This document shows, piece after piece, positions 53,728 through 61,879 of a DNA stretch of 64,000 nt. The position numbers and the translations under genes are program-made. The DNA comes from Nostoc parmelioides FACHB-3921. GTDB lineage: Bacteria; Cyanobacteriota; Cyanobacteriia; Cyanobacteriales; Nostocaceae. Each line of letters opens with the position of its first letter. Within the stretch, counting starts at the first letter, position 1. The DNA lies in the NCBI RefSeq assembly GCF_014696625.1, contig NZ_JACJQL010000025.1, positions 1 to 64,000 of the forward strand. Direction: 5' to 3'. The notes under the pieces were generated by a model. The model searched no databases and was not told where the DNA came from. It saw nothing but the letters and a program-made list of their open reading frames with translations.

Positions 53728-55386
53728 TTATTGGGGAACTTGAACTAGGTAAGACGATGGCAGTGGTTGTGCGCGTCCAGCATTGACTAATGCTTGGTAA
53801 ACAAAGGCAGCAATTTCTGCTCTAGTAGCTGGACGATTAGGATTGAGTTGACTAACTGTGGGATAGTTGATCACTAATTGCCTGGTGGTAGCAGCTGCAA
53901 CTGGCCCAACAGCATAACCAGGAATTTGACCAGCATCAGAATAGATAGAGATGACATTTTGATTGTTAGCAGTTAAGCCTAGTCCATTAGCTAAAGATAC
54001 TAATGCTTGGACTCTGGGAATTTCCTGCTGTGGTTTGAATGTGCCATCAGGATAACCGGAGACAAATTGACTCCGGTATGCAGCTTGAATGGCTGCATAA
54101 GCCCAAAAATTTCGGCTAACATCTCGGAAATCAATGGCGTTGCGTTTAGCTTGCGGTGTTAAGGCTTTGGTGACAATAGTGGCAAATTGGGCGCGGGTGA
54201 CAGGCTCATTGGGTCTAAAAGTGCCGTCAGGAAAACCAGCAATAATATTTTGGGAAGCTAAGGCTTCAATGTAACCTTTTGCCCAGTAATTCGTGGCTAC
54301 GTCCGTAAAGCCTGTACCTTGACCAGAAGGTGGTGGTTCAACAGCAGCAGCGACGAAATCGACCTGACCAAAAATCTTTTTCTGGTCAATATCGTTACCC
54401 ACAGCCAAAATGCGGACTGTTTTGGTGGCGTTGTTCACATCATAACGACCGTTACTACGGATTAAATTACCACCAGGATTTTCACTAGTACCAAGGTCTG
54501 GTTGAGCATTAACGGTTGCTACTATGCCATCCCGTTTATTGTTTTGAATGACATTCTTACGCAAAATAGGCTTGGCTGTTTCGGAGATGTATAGACCGTC
54601 TTGGTTCTGTACAATTTGGTTTTCTGCTACTAAAGGCGTAGAAGTACCGCCGATCGCAATCCCAAAACCAGTATCTTGGAATAAGTTATTGCTAATCTCT
54701 CCTTGAGCTGATCTGGCGACAGAAATTCCATTACCCTTGTTTTGGATAAAAATATTACCTTGAATTTTGGGGTTTCCTGTACCGGTAACAAAAACGCCTT
54801 CCCTAACACTATTGGTAAAAGTATTGTTTCTAATGGTGGGATTGCTGGATTCTACCCACACAGCAGTACCACGTTGATTGGGGTTGGTGGCGGTAATGCC
54901 GGCGATCGTGGTATCGTTATTCGCCAAAATGGTAATATCTTGTCTGGCAAAGGTACGGCTAGTATAGAAACCACCACCTGTAATCAAGACACCTTGACCT
55001 CTAGCAGATTCATCACCTTGTAGCGTTACCCCTGGCTTGAGAATCAAGGGAAATTGTTCCCCAGTTTCTCTGCTATAGTTTCCTGGTGCTAATTGAATAA
55101 TCGTCCCTGGTTGGGCTTGATTGAGCGCAAAGGTGATTGTTTTATAGGGTGTTGCGGCTGTAGTACCACCGCTAGCTGTATCTGCACCAGTTGTTGGGTT
55201 GACATAAATTACTGGCGCTGTCGTGGGAACCTGCGCTGTCAACGTTGGCGCAGCACTAGCATTAACCAGACTAGGTACTAGCATGAACCCGCTAGAAGCA
55301 ACTAATAAGGCTGTGATTCCAGTTGGTAAGGATAAAACCGAGCATAAATTTCTTAATGAAGAAAAGTTAAACCCCTGATGTGTCAT
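53728..55386 (-). CDS. Exported beta-helix (DUF1565) protein with three SLH domains
   Basis: A 552-residue surface protein. Signal peptide (about 15-45, ends VNASA). A right-handed parallel beta-helix (about 58-330) of the DUF1565/NosD type has IYVNPTTGADTASGG and repeated short turns (IRNNTF…IQGNIF…ISNNLF…ENQIV…RKNVI). Three SLH domains follow (about 355-545): FTDVATNYWAKGYIEALAS with FPDGTFRPNEPVTRAQF, FRDVSRNFWAYAAIQAAYR with YPDGTFKPQQEIPRVQ, and a diverged third ending NRPATRAEIAAFVYQAL. The beta-helix suggests carbohydrate binding or cleavage; the SLH domains anchor it to the wall. Confidence 0.9.
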   Translation of the reverse strand: MTHQGFNFSSLRNLCSVLSLPTGITALLVASSGFMLVPSLVNASAAPTLTAQVPTTAPVIYVNPTTGADTASGGTTAATPYKTITFALNQAQPGTIIQLAPGNYSRETGEQFPLILKPGVTLQGDESARGQGVLITGGGFYTSRTFARQDITILANNDTTIAGITATNPNQRGTAVWVESSNPTIRNNTFTNSVREGVFVTGTGNPKIQGNIFIQNKGNGISVARSAQGEISNNLFQDTGFGIAIGGTSTPLVAENQIVQNQDGLYISETAKPILRKNVIQNNKRDGIVATVNAQPDLGTSENPGGNLIRSNGRYDVNNATKTVRILAVGNDIDQKKIFGQVDFVAAAVEPPPSGQGTGFTDVATNYWAKGYIEALASQNIIAGFPDGTFRPNEPVTRAQFATIVTKALTPQAKRNAIDFRDVSRNFWAYAAIQAAYRSQFVSGYPDGTFKPQQEIPRVQALVSLANGLGLTANNQNVISIYSDAGQIPGYAVGPVAAATTRQLVINYPTVSQLNPNRPATRAEIAAFVYQALVNAGRAQPLPSSYLVQVPQ

Positions 55387-55634
55387 TTTTTGCTTCTGTG
55401 ATTTGCTGATTGTTAATTGGTTAAATGGGGTTATTTAGCAGATATCTAGCTAGAAACCCCTGCCAAACTATACCGGATGACTAGCAAATCAGCAGCTATG
55501 TTTCGCAAGAAATTACATAAATTTTCCTTATTAAGGTGGAAAATTTAACTTGTGGCGGGTGTAGGGGTGTAGGGGTGTGAGGGTATAAGAATTGAATTGC
55601 TCTTTATTCTTATCCCTATATCCGTTGTCCAAAG

Positions 55635-56333
55635 TTATGAAAGATTATCATCAGAGTTTTTGATTCTCTGCAATAATTGTTCGACTTGGTTAGCTTTTTC
55701 GTTTCTATTCTGTTTTTTGAAAATATTTAAAGCTTTTTCTAAAGAAGCCAGTGCTTCATCTTTTTTATTTGTTTGCCACAACGCTAAGGCGACATTAGTG
55801 AGTGCATCGCCGTAATCGGGATTAATTTCCAAAGCTTTTTGATATTGGGCGATCGCCTCACTCCAGCGACTCTGACTAGCATAAACTATGCCCAGCGCAT
55901 TGTAAGCCACGGCATACCGGGATCTGAGGCGAATAGCTTCTTGATAGGCACTGATTGCAGCTTCTATTTTTTTCCCACGGAAAAATACATTACCTAATTG
56001 AAAGTGTCCAAAAGCATCATCTGAGTATTTTTTCAGGAATTTACACAGGTTTACTTCTGCACCTGGTAAATCACCTTGACTAAACAGCGCATTAGCTTGT
56101 TGAATCATTTGCGATCGCTCTTGTTGGGGATCTGCAAACTGTGCCAGTTTTTGTACTTGTTTGGTTCGCGGTTTTTGTTCTGCGTTGCTTAAAGCTTGCT
56201 CACAGGCTGATTTCGCTGGGGAAGTTTCCTGTGCTGTTGCGGGAGGCAATATACCAATGGTTGTAATGATACTCAGCGTTAGACAGCTAAGAGGTTTAAC
56301 AAATCTTGTTTCCATCTGGCTTTTTTGCTTCAT
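55635..56333 (-). CDS. Exported TPR protein
   Basis: A 232-residue periplasmic TPR protein. From the ATG at 56333 it starts MKQKSQMETRFVKPLSCLTL, with a signal peptide ending near PATAQE. TPR units lie at about 75-200: SQMIQQANALFSQGDLPGAE, DAFGHFQLGNVFFRGKKIEAAISAYQEA, AVAYNALGIVYASQSRWSEAIAQYQKA and GDALTNVALALWQTNKKDEALASLEKA. Translation from farther upstream would pass through a GGGTATAGG repeat and delay the signal, so it is rejected. The specific partner is unknown. Confidence 0.82.
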   Translation of the reverse strand: MKQKSQMETRFVKPLSCLTLSIITTIGILPPATAQETSPAKSACEQALSNAEQKPRTKQVQKLAQFADPQQERSQMIQQANALFSQGDLPGAEVNLCKFLKKYSDDAFGHFQLGNVFFRGKKIEAAISAYQEAIRLRSRYAVAYNALGIVYASQSRWSEAIAQYQKALEINPDYGDALTNVALALWQTNKKDEALASLEKALNIFKKQNRNEKANQVEQLLQRIKNSDDNLS

Positions 56334-56466
56334 CGCCCCAATCTCTCTATCATGCTCTGATCCATGATAAACCGAGGCTGGGGGTATAGGGGTATGGGTC
56401 ATAGGGGTGAGAAGGCAAAGAAATTCACCTTTATACCAATTCTCTGTGATGTTGCACCAAATAAAT

Positions 56467-56500
56467 CATGTAGAGACTTTGTATGCAACGTCTCTACATG
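56467..56500. repeat. Inverted repeat CATGTAGAGAC / GTCTCTACATG
   Basis: Perfect 11-base arms with a 12-base spacer, between the TPR gene and pdhC. It is a Nostoc-type dispersed palindrome, and it could act as a bidirectional transcript stem downstream of pdhC (minus). Confidence 0.8.
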
Positions 56501-56531
56501 ATTAAGAAACGGTATTACACCCCTTACACCC

Positions 56532-57824
56532 TTATAGGGTCAAAGATTGAGCGTCAGTTTCGATTAACTTGGCTAAATCTTGTAAGAATGCGGCAGCATC
56601 AGCACCGTAAATAATTCGGTGATCAGATGTAATATTTACCTGCATTTGTTGTTTGATAGCGAACGAACCATCGCCTGTGGCTACCAACCGGGGACGAGAT
56701 GCGCCGATCGCTAAAATTGAACCTTGTCCTGGGGGTAAAATGGCATCAAATGTATCTACACCAAACATCCCCAAGTTTGACAGGGTAAAGTTACCACCAC
56801 TGTATTCATCTGGTTGTAGTTGTTTGCTTCTAGCTTTGTCTACTAGAGATTTCCAAGTACGTGATAGGGAGTAGATATCTATCTTGTCGGCATTTTTTAA
56901 TACTGGTGTAATTAAACCACCACCATCCATCGCTACAGCTACCGCAATATTGATGTCACGATGGTAAACAAGACCTTGATCTGAATAGCTGGCATTTAAT
57001 AGTGGGTGTTTTTGTAATGTCACCGCTACAGCTTTCGCCAGTAGCGCTGTCATGGTTACACCTTTGGATTTAATTTGTTTGTAAAGTTTGTCTAAGCCAT
57101 CAGTAGTAATTGTGTAACCCACACGGAACACGGGTACATCTAGACTCGCCACCATGTTACGAATGACGGCATTTTGTAGGGTGTTAAATGGTACTACTTG
57201 CCCAGGTGTAGACGCTACTGGTGCAGGCGCTGGTGCTGGAGTCCTGGTTGCTGTGACTGGGGCTGGGGTAAAGGTGGGTGTAGGTGCAGTCGGTGTATTG
57301 GCTGGTTGCTTGACTTTACCAACAGCAGCTTCTATATCGTCGGCCACAATGCGACCGTAAGGGCCACTACCTTTGAGATTGGTCAAATCAACTTTCAGTT
57401 CTTTTGCCAACTTGCGGGCGCGGGGTGAAGCTACAAGCCTTCCCTCGCGGTGGTTGGAGCCATTTTGTAATGCAGATGGTACACCTACGGCGGCGGTGGC
57501 TGCGACTGGTTCAGGGGCGGCGCTAGGAGTAGCCGCAGCGCCACCAGAAGTGCCTAAAGACTTGGCGGCTTCGATTTCAGCTTCGGTTTCTGCTACGTAA
57601 GCGATCGCCGCTCCTACAGGTGCGCTATCACCAGCTTCTACAATGATATGAGCGAGATACCCTTCGTAGAAGGTTTCTACATCCATATCTGCTTTGTCTG
57701 ACTCGACAACCACCACTGTTTCGCCTTTTTCCACTTTATCGCCTGGCGATTTCACCCAGGAGACAATTTTGCCTTCGGTCATGGTGGAACTCAGCGCCGG
57801 CATGAAGATTTCGTGAATGCTCAT
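56532..57824 (-). CDS. pdhC: Pyruvate dehydrogenase E2 (dihydrolipoamide acetyltransferase)
   Basis: A 430-residue E2. Lipoyl domain about 1-80 with the modified Lys in VESDKADMDVETF, an Ala/Pro linker, a peripheral subunit-binding domain about 130-168 (SPRARKLAKELKVDLTNLKGSGPYGRIVADDI), a second Ala/Pro-rich linker, and the catalytic domain about 210-430. The C-terminal active-site motif reads DHRIIYGADAAAFL. His is present, but Tyr stands where most E2s have the Asp of HxxxDG; this form is known in cyanobacterial and plastid E2s. E1 and E3 genes are not adjacent, as is usual in cyanobacteria. Confidence 0.95.
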   Translation of the reverse strand: MSIHEIFMPALSSTMTEGKIVSWVKSPGDKVEKGETVVVVESDKADMDVETFYEGYLAHIIVEAGDSAPVGAAIAYVAETEAEIEAAKSLGTSGGAAATPSAAPEPVAATAAVGVPSALQNGSNHREGRLVASPRARKLAKELKVDLTNLKGSGPYGRIVADDIEAAVGKVKQPANTPTAPTPTFTPAPVTATRTPAPAPAPVASTPGQVVPFNTLQNAVIRNMVASLDVPVFRVGYTITTDGLDKLYKQIKSKGVTMTALLAKAVAVTLQKHPLLNASYSDQGLVYHRDINIAVAVAMDGGGLITPVLKNADKIDIYSLSRTWKSLVDKARSKQLQPDEYSGGNFTLSNLGMFGVDTFDAILPPGQGSILAIGASRPRLVATGDGSFAIKQQMQVNITSDHRIIYGADAAAFLQDLAKLIETDAQSLTL

Positions 57825-58156
57825 AGGGTGGTTTCAGAATCAATGGGTTTAAGGAATTTAACAGCTTTTGCCAGATCGAATTGTATCTTGGTACGAGGGT
57901 TTTTGAGTAATTGGGAATTGGTAATTGGTAATTGGAATAATTATCTGGTAGTCTCTATTACCCATTACCCATTACCTATTACCTGGAACTTCAAAACCAA
58001 CTTCAGGTCTATCCAAGATATGTATATTTGTGTTGCTGATAACTCATCAGCATGATACAGATGCTATCTCAAGGTAGATGATAGGGTGTGGAAGTTTAAC
58101 TTCAATTTAGAACCCTAAATTCAGAATTACTGTTGTTGAAATACTTGTTTAATTCT
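57825..58156. other. Intergenic region with complementary heptamer tracts
   Basis: Contains the ATTGGTA and TTACCCA tracts (57900-57986). The pdhC promoter lies at the left. I see nothing else. Confidence 0.5.
57900..57986. repeat. Paired heptamer STRRs (ATTGGTA and TTACCCA)
   Basis: A run of ATTGGTA units is followed by a run of near-complementary TTACCCA units, so the two can fold into one long imperfect hairpin. A smaller pair of the same kind lies at 61818-61858. Confidence 0.82.
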
Positions 58157-58681
58157 ATGTCGGGAAAATTGAAATTGTTTTTGATTTTGCTGCTTAGTAT
58201 TTTTGCTACTGCTGGTGCTGGTGTTTATCTTCATCAGTACCAAGATCATACATTGATTGTAGATAATAGCAGTAGCACACCACAGCAATTATCAGTTGTG
58301 AAAAATTCTCAGGAAGTTTTACATGATCCAGAACGTATTCAATATAAAAATATACCATTATCGGGGATCAATTCTCCACTACAAGGTAGTGACCCTAAAA
58401 CTTTAGCTCTCAATTTTTTAGATGACTTGACCGTAGCCAGTGGTAAGCGAAAGGTAGAGGTAGCTTATCCTCAACATAATCAAGCTTTAGTCACGGTTAC
58501 ACAAGTCTCAAAAAGCAAAGATACATCTGGAGAAATCAAATATCGGTTAGAGATGAACACTTTCGGGCGATCGCTATTTGCCAGTTCACCTCCGGTATGG
58601 CAAATAGTTTGGGTTGGTTCCCAAATATCATGTGGAAATGGTAACCAACCCTTAGGTAACTTAACTCAACGTTGTGATTGA
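58157..58681 (+). CDS. Membrane-anchored protein of unknown function
   Basis: From the ATG at 58157, 174 residues: MSGKLKLFLILLLSIFATAG forms an N-terminal membrane anchor or signal, followed by a soluble domain with a mixed alpha/beta pattern (DPKTLALNFLDDLTV, RKVEVAYPQHNQALVTVTQVS, YRLEMNTFG, PPVWQIVWVG). Two Cys near the C-terminus (ISCGNGN…TQRCD) may pair. A TTG eight codons earlier (58133) is possible but has no benefit. No family recognised. Confidence 0.65.
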   Translation: MSGKLKLFLILLLSIFATAGAGVYLHQYQDHTLIVDNSSSTPQQLSVVKNSQEVLHDPERIQYKNIPLSGINSPLQGSDPKTLALNFLDDLTVASGKRKVEVAYPQHNQALVTVTQVSKSKDTSGEIKYRLEMNTFGRSLFASSPPVWQIVWVGSQISCGNGNQPLGNLTQRCD

Positions 58682-58737
58682 ACGAGTTAATAGTGTGGTG
58701 TGAGGAATTTCTAGTTAAAACTCAGAATCCGCAACGT

Positions 58738-59190
58738 TTAAATGTCGCCACGAATATCTTCTACAACACCATCGCGGATGACTATTTCTACCTGCATTTT
58801 GCTAATCAAGTTGTCTCCCCGTTCCACACGGAAGAAACCTTCCATTTGGAATTGATTGACTTCTTGGTCTAACTCAAGCAATTGTACTTGCTGGAGGTTT
58901 TGCAGCATTTGATTTTTTTGTTCTAGAAGTTCGCTTTTCTTTTGATTGACTTGGAGTTGAATATTGTCAATTTGTTGCAGGGTTTGGGGCCCTGGTGGCT
59001 GGAGACTTTGCTTTTGAATAGCAGCGATCGCTCTTTGTCCTTCTAAATCCAATTGTTGTAGTTGCTGGTCAATTTGGTTAATTTGTGCTTGCAATTGCTG
59101 TTGCACTTCCTCTTTCCAGAGGGGGGTGACAATAACTTTTACATTAACAACGCGCTTCAAAAGCAATTGAGGATTGGAGACATCTGTCAT
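58738..59190 (-). CDS. YlqD-family protein
   Basis: A 150-residue soluble protein of the YlqD family. A beta strand start (LLLKRVVNVKVIVTPLWKEEV) leads to a Gln/Leu-rich coiled coil (about 28-108) and then a beta hairpin (FQMEGFFRVERGDNLISKMQVEIVIRDGVVEDIRG). Cytoplasmic; function unknown. It starts 42 bases after the aas gene on the same strand, so the two are probably co-transcribed. Confidence 0.85.
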   Translation of the reverse strand: MTDVSNPQLLLKRVVNVKVIVTPLWKEEVQQQLQAQINQIDQQLQQLDLEGQRAIAAIQKQSLQPPGPQTLQQIDNIQLQVNQKKSELLEQKNQMLQNLQQVQLLELDQEVNQFQMEGFFRVERGDNLISKMQVEIVIRDGVVEDIRGDI

Positions 59191-59232
59191 AAAATTTCCC
59201 GTTCACTCTAAGTAGTTTGTAGTGTGGAATTA

Positions 59233-61209
59233 TCAGGCAAACATGGCGTTGATAATATCGCGGTAGCGTTCTGTGACAACGTGTCGCCGGATTTTCAGCG
59301 TTTGTGTCATCAAGCCGTTTTCGATGGAAAATGGCTCCAGAATCAGTTTAAACGGCCCCACACGGTCATCTGGGCGATAACCAGGACGGTTCTGCACTTC
59401 CCGATTCAATTCTTGCCGGAATAAACCCTGGATTATTTTACTCTCCAGGTTAATTTTTTGACTGGATGAGGAGGTTAAATTATCATCCTCTACACTCAAA
59501 ACAAGACTCTGGCTTTCTGCCCACTTTGCCAAAGCTTCCACGTTGGGGACAATTAAAGCACCGATGCTACGCTGGTCTTGTCCAACAAGCATAATTTGGT
59601 CGATATAGGGCGATCGCAAACACGCATCCTCGATGGGTTGCGGTTCGATATTTTCCCCATTGGACAAAACAATCGTATCTTTTGCCCTGCCAGTTAACAC
59701 AAGTTCGTTATCTGGCGTTACCCAACCCAAGTCACCGCTATCAAACCAACCTTGAGGATCAATGGCTTTTGCTGTCGCTTCTGGGTTTTGGTAATAGCCT
59801 TGCATGACTTGTGGCCCTTTCAATAACACCAAGCCTCGTTTTCCAACAGGTAAAGGCTGGCGAGTCTCAGGGTCTACGATTTTAACTTCTGTGCCGGGAA
59901 TTGGTTGTCCGGATGTCCCGATAAAATTACGCCAGGGACGGCGCACATTAGTAACTGGGGATGTTTCGGTTAAACCATAACCTTGCAAAATCTGCACGCC
60001 GATAATTTCAAAAAAGGTATCGATGTGTTTTGGTAAAGCACCGCCACCGCTAATTACTTGTTTAAATCTTCCTCCTGTTGCTTCCTTGACTTTGCCATAC
60101 ACTAACTTTTGTCCTAAAACATGGAAGGGTAGAAAAGCAAGTTCTAGTACCCTAGCGATTAATCGTTCCAACGATGAAGCATGGAGATGATCTAAACTTG
60201 TACCTTGAGCAATTCTTTGGGCTTTGATATATTTTTCACTCATGCCCAATAAAAACTTAATCAGCCGTTGTTTGTTTGCTGGTTGTTCGCGGAACTGTTT
60301 CTGCACTCCTTCATAAATCGATTCCCACAGGCGCGGGACAGCAACCATGTAGTTGGGTTTATATTGCTTCAAGTCGGTTTTGACTGAGCGTAAATTGGTA
60401 TAGATTTGTGTGCAACCTTGAGATAATAAATAATATTCCACAGTCCGTTCATAGCTGTGCCAACTGGGTAAAATGCTGAGAGCAGTATCACTTACTTTGG
60501 GTTGCACTACAACTCGGAACGTTGTGACTTGATGTAAAAGATTGCTATAACTGAGCATTACGCCCTTGGGTTTTCCCGTGGTTCCAGAAGTATAAATTAA
60601 TGTCGCCAGTTCGTCGCGTTTCCGTTTGACTGGAACAAAAGCATGGTTTGTGCCAACTTCGATTAACTGAGGAAAATTCAATACCTTAAGGCGTTGTTCT
60701 GTCGGTGGTGTTTCGTCGGTAAGTATGACTACCACTTGAATTGGTAAGTCGTGGAGTCTATCTTGCAGTTTATTGAAGGTCTTTAAATCTTCGACTACTA
60801 AAGCTGTGCTGCCACTATGAGCGACAATATAAAGTAATTCTTCCTTTTCGGCTTGGGAACTACGCACCGCATCCACTGCACCGGCTGTCATAATTCCTTG
60901 ATCGGCAATGAACCACCGAGGACTATTATCGGCTATCAAGGAGATGCGATCGCCTGCTTGAACTCCCAATGCTTGTAATCCCGACGCAAATAGCTGGATT
61001 TTTTCTGCTAGTTGTTGATAAGTAATCTTTACTTCCGGTTTCGCATGGGGATTGTAAAGAGCTAAAGTCTCACCAAATTTCTTCGCAGCTATCGGCCAAA
61101 TTTCCGGTAACGAATCTACATTTGTATAATCTACTAAGCGTTGTATTTCTTTGCTTTGTTCCTTTGTAATATCGGATAGTAATGAATATCCTGGTTGACT
61201 GTTCGTCAT
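59233..61209 (-). CDS. aas: Long-chain acyl-ACP/acyl-CoA synthetase
   Basis: A 658-residue AMP-forming ligase. In cyanobacteria the single gene of this type (Aas) reactivates free fatty acids as acyl-ACP. The AMP-binding P-loop TLIYTSGTTGKPKG lies at about 204-217, the second motif LPSWHSYERTVEY follows, then YGLTETSP (about 410) and GWFDSGDLGWV (about 480), with the hinge and C-terminal lid region GRAKDTIVLSNGENIEP. I start at 61209 because GAGGTG lies about 8 bases upstream and the protein then begins near the family N-terminus; a further 25 codons upstream are open. Confidence 0.92.
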   Translation of the reverse strand: MTNSQPGYSLLSDITKEQSKEIQRLVDYTNVDSLPEIWPIAAKKFGETLALYNPHAKPEVKITYQQLAEKIQLFASGLQALGVQAGDRISLIADNSPRWFIADQGIMTAGAVDAVRSSQAEKEELLYIVAHSGSTALVVEDLKTFNKLQDRLHDLPIQVVVILTDETPPTEQRLKVLNFPQLIEVGTNHAFVPVKRKRDELATLIYTSGTTGKPKGVMLSYSNLLHQVTTFRVVVQPKVSDTALSILPSWHSYERTVEYYLLSQGCTQIYTNLRSVKTDLKQYKPNYMVAVPRLWESIYEGVQKQFREQPANKQRLIKFLLGMSEKYIKAQRIAQGTSLDHLHASSLERLIARVLELAFLPFHVLGQKLVYGKVKEATGGRFKQVISGGGALPKHIDTFFEIIGVQILQGYGLTETSPVTNVRRPWRNFIGTSGQPIPGTEVKIVDPETRQPLPVGKRGLVLLKGPQVMQGYYQNPEATAKAIDPQGWFDSGDLGWVTPDNELVLTGRAKDTIVLSNGENIEPQPIEDACLRSPYIDQIMLVGQDQRSIGALIVPNVEALAKWAESQSLVLSVEDDNLTSSSSQKINLESKIIQGLFRQELNREVQNRPGYRPDDRVGPFKLILEPFSIENGLMTQTLKIRRHVVTERYRDIINAMFA

Positions 61210-61879
61210 AAAGCACACCTCAAATGGAATAAATTGTTTTTTCTTAATTAATTCTGTTACTACGTTAGAATATCTCTTTTCCATATCTACACCACCTTGG
61301 GTGTATGCAGTTTCGTGACCTTCACGGTTGTATTGATAAAAGTTTATGTTAAAGTTATTTTATATAACTTAGAACTGATGGTTCTGAGAGTACGAGCTGG
61401 TGCATGAAATTGACAGCCAATAACAGAAGCCACCTGATTATCCAATGGGGGTGATTACCTATAGAGTTACTAGATGCTTTCTTACTAACGCTGATCAATA
61501 TCTTCGCTTGTTTGGGATTACCTAAACTTCTTTCCTTGATTCTCTCTGCTCCTAAAAACAAACACACTCAACGATTATCCAAGGGTGCAAGATTACTTCC
61601 CACCAGTATGGGAATCACAAGTTTTCCTTACTGTACGGCTTATGCCAAAACAGGGAGCCAATTCTGTAAGTTTAGCCCTCATTTCTGTGCCAAATGTTCT
61701 CCGAATTAACTAATTTTCTCAGCTTGTAATCTCTGCACAAGTCAAGCTAAATTATTTTCCACCTCGGTTATGAATTTAATGTGAGTCTCCAACAGAGACG
61801 CACGTTAAATTCATAACTGGTAATTGGTAAGAATTTCTGCTCAATTACCCATTACCAAATAACTAGCAAATTGCGTTAC
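61210..61879. other. Intergenic region with a long inverted repeat
   Basis: Carries the aas promoter at its left and the 22-base-arm hairpin (61768-61816) at its right. Open frames of 60-70 codons on both strands (around 61355-61709) have no recognisable features. I do not call a gene. Confidence 0.5.
61768..61816. repeat. Long inverted repeat (22-base arms)
   Basis: Arms 61768-61789 and 61795-61816 pair at 20 of 22 positions with a 5-base loop; the inner ends are GTCTC/GAGAC. It lies 64 bases beyond the stop of the next minus-strand gene, without a T tract. It shares the GAGAC core with the repeats at 12037 and 56467. Confidence 0.85.

Noticed and set aside
61355-61709. 60-70 codon frames on both strands upstream of aas
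   Set aside because: Antisense to each other, no ribosome site, no recognised motif.
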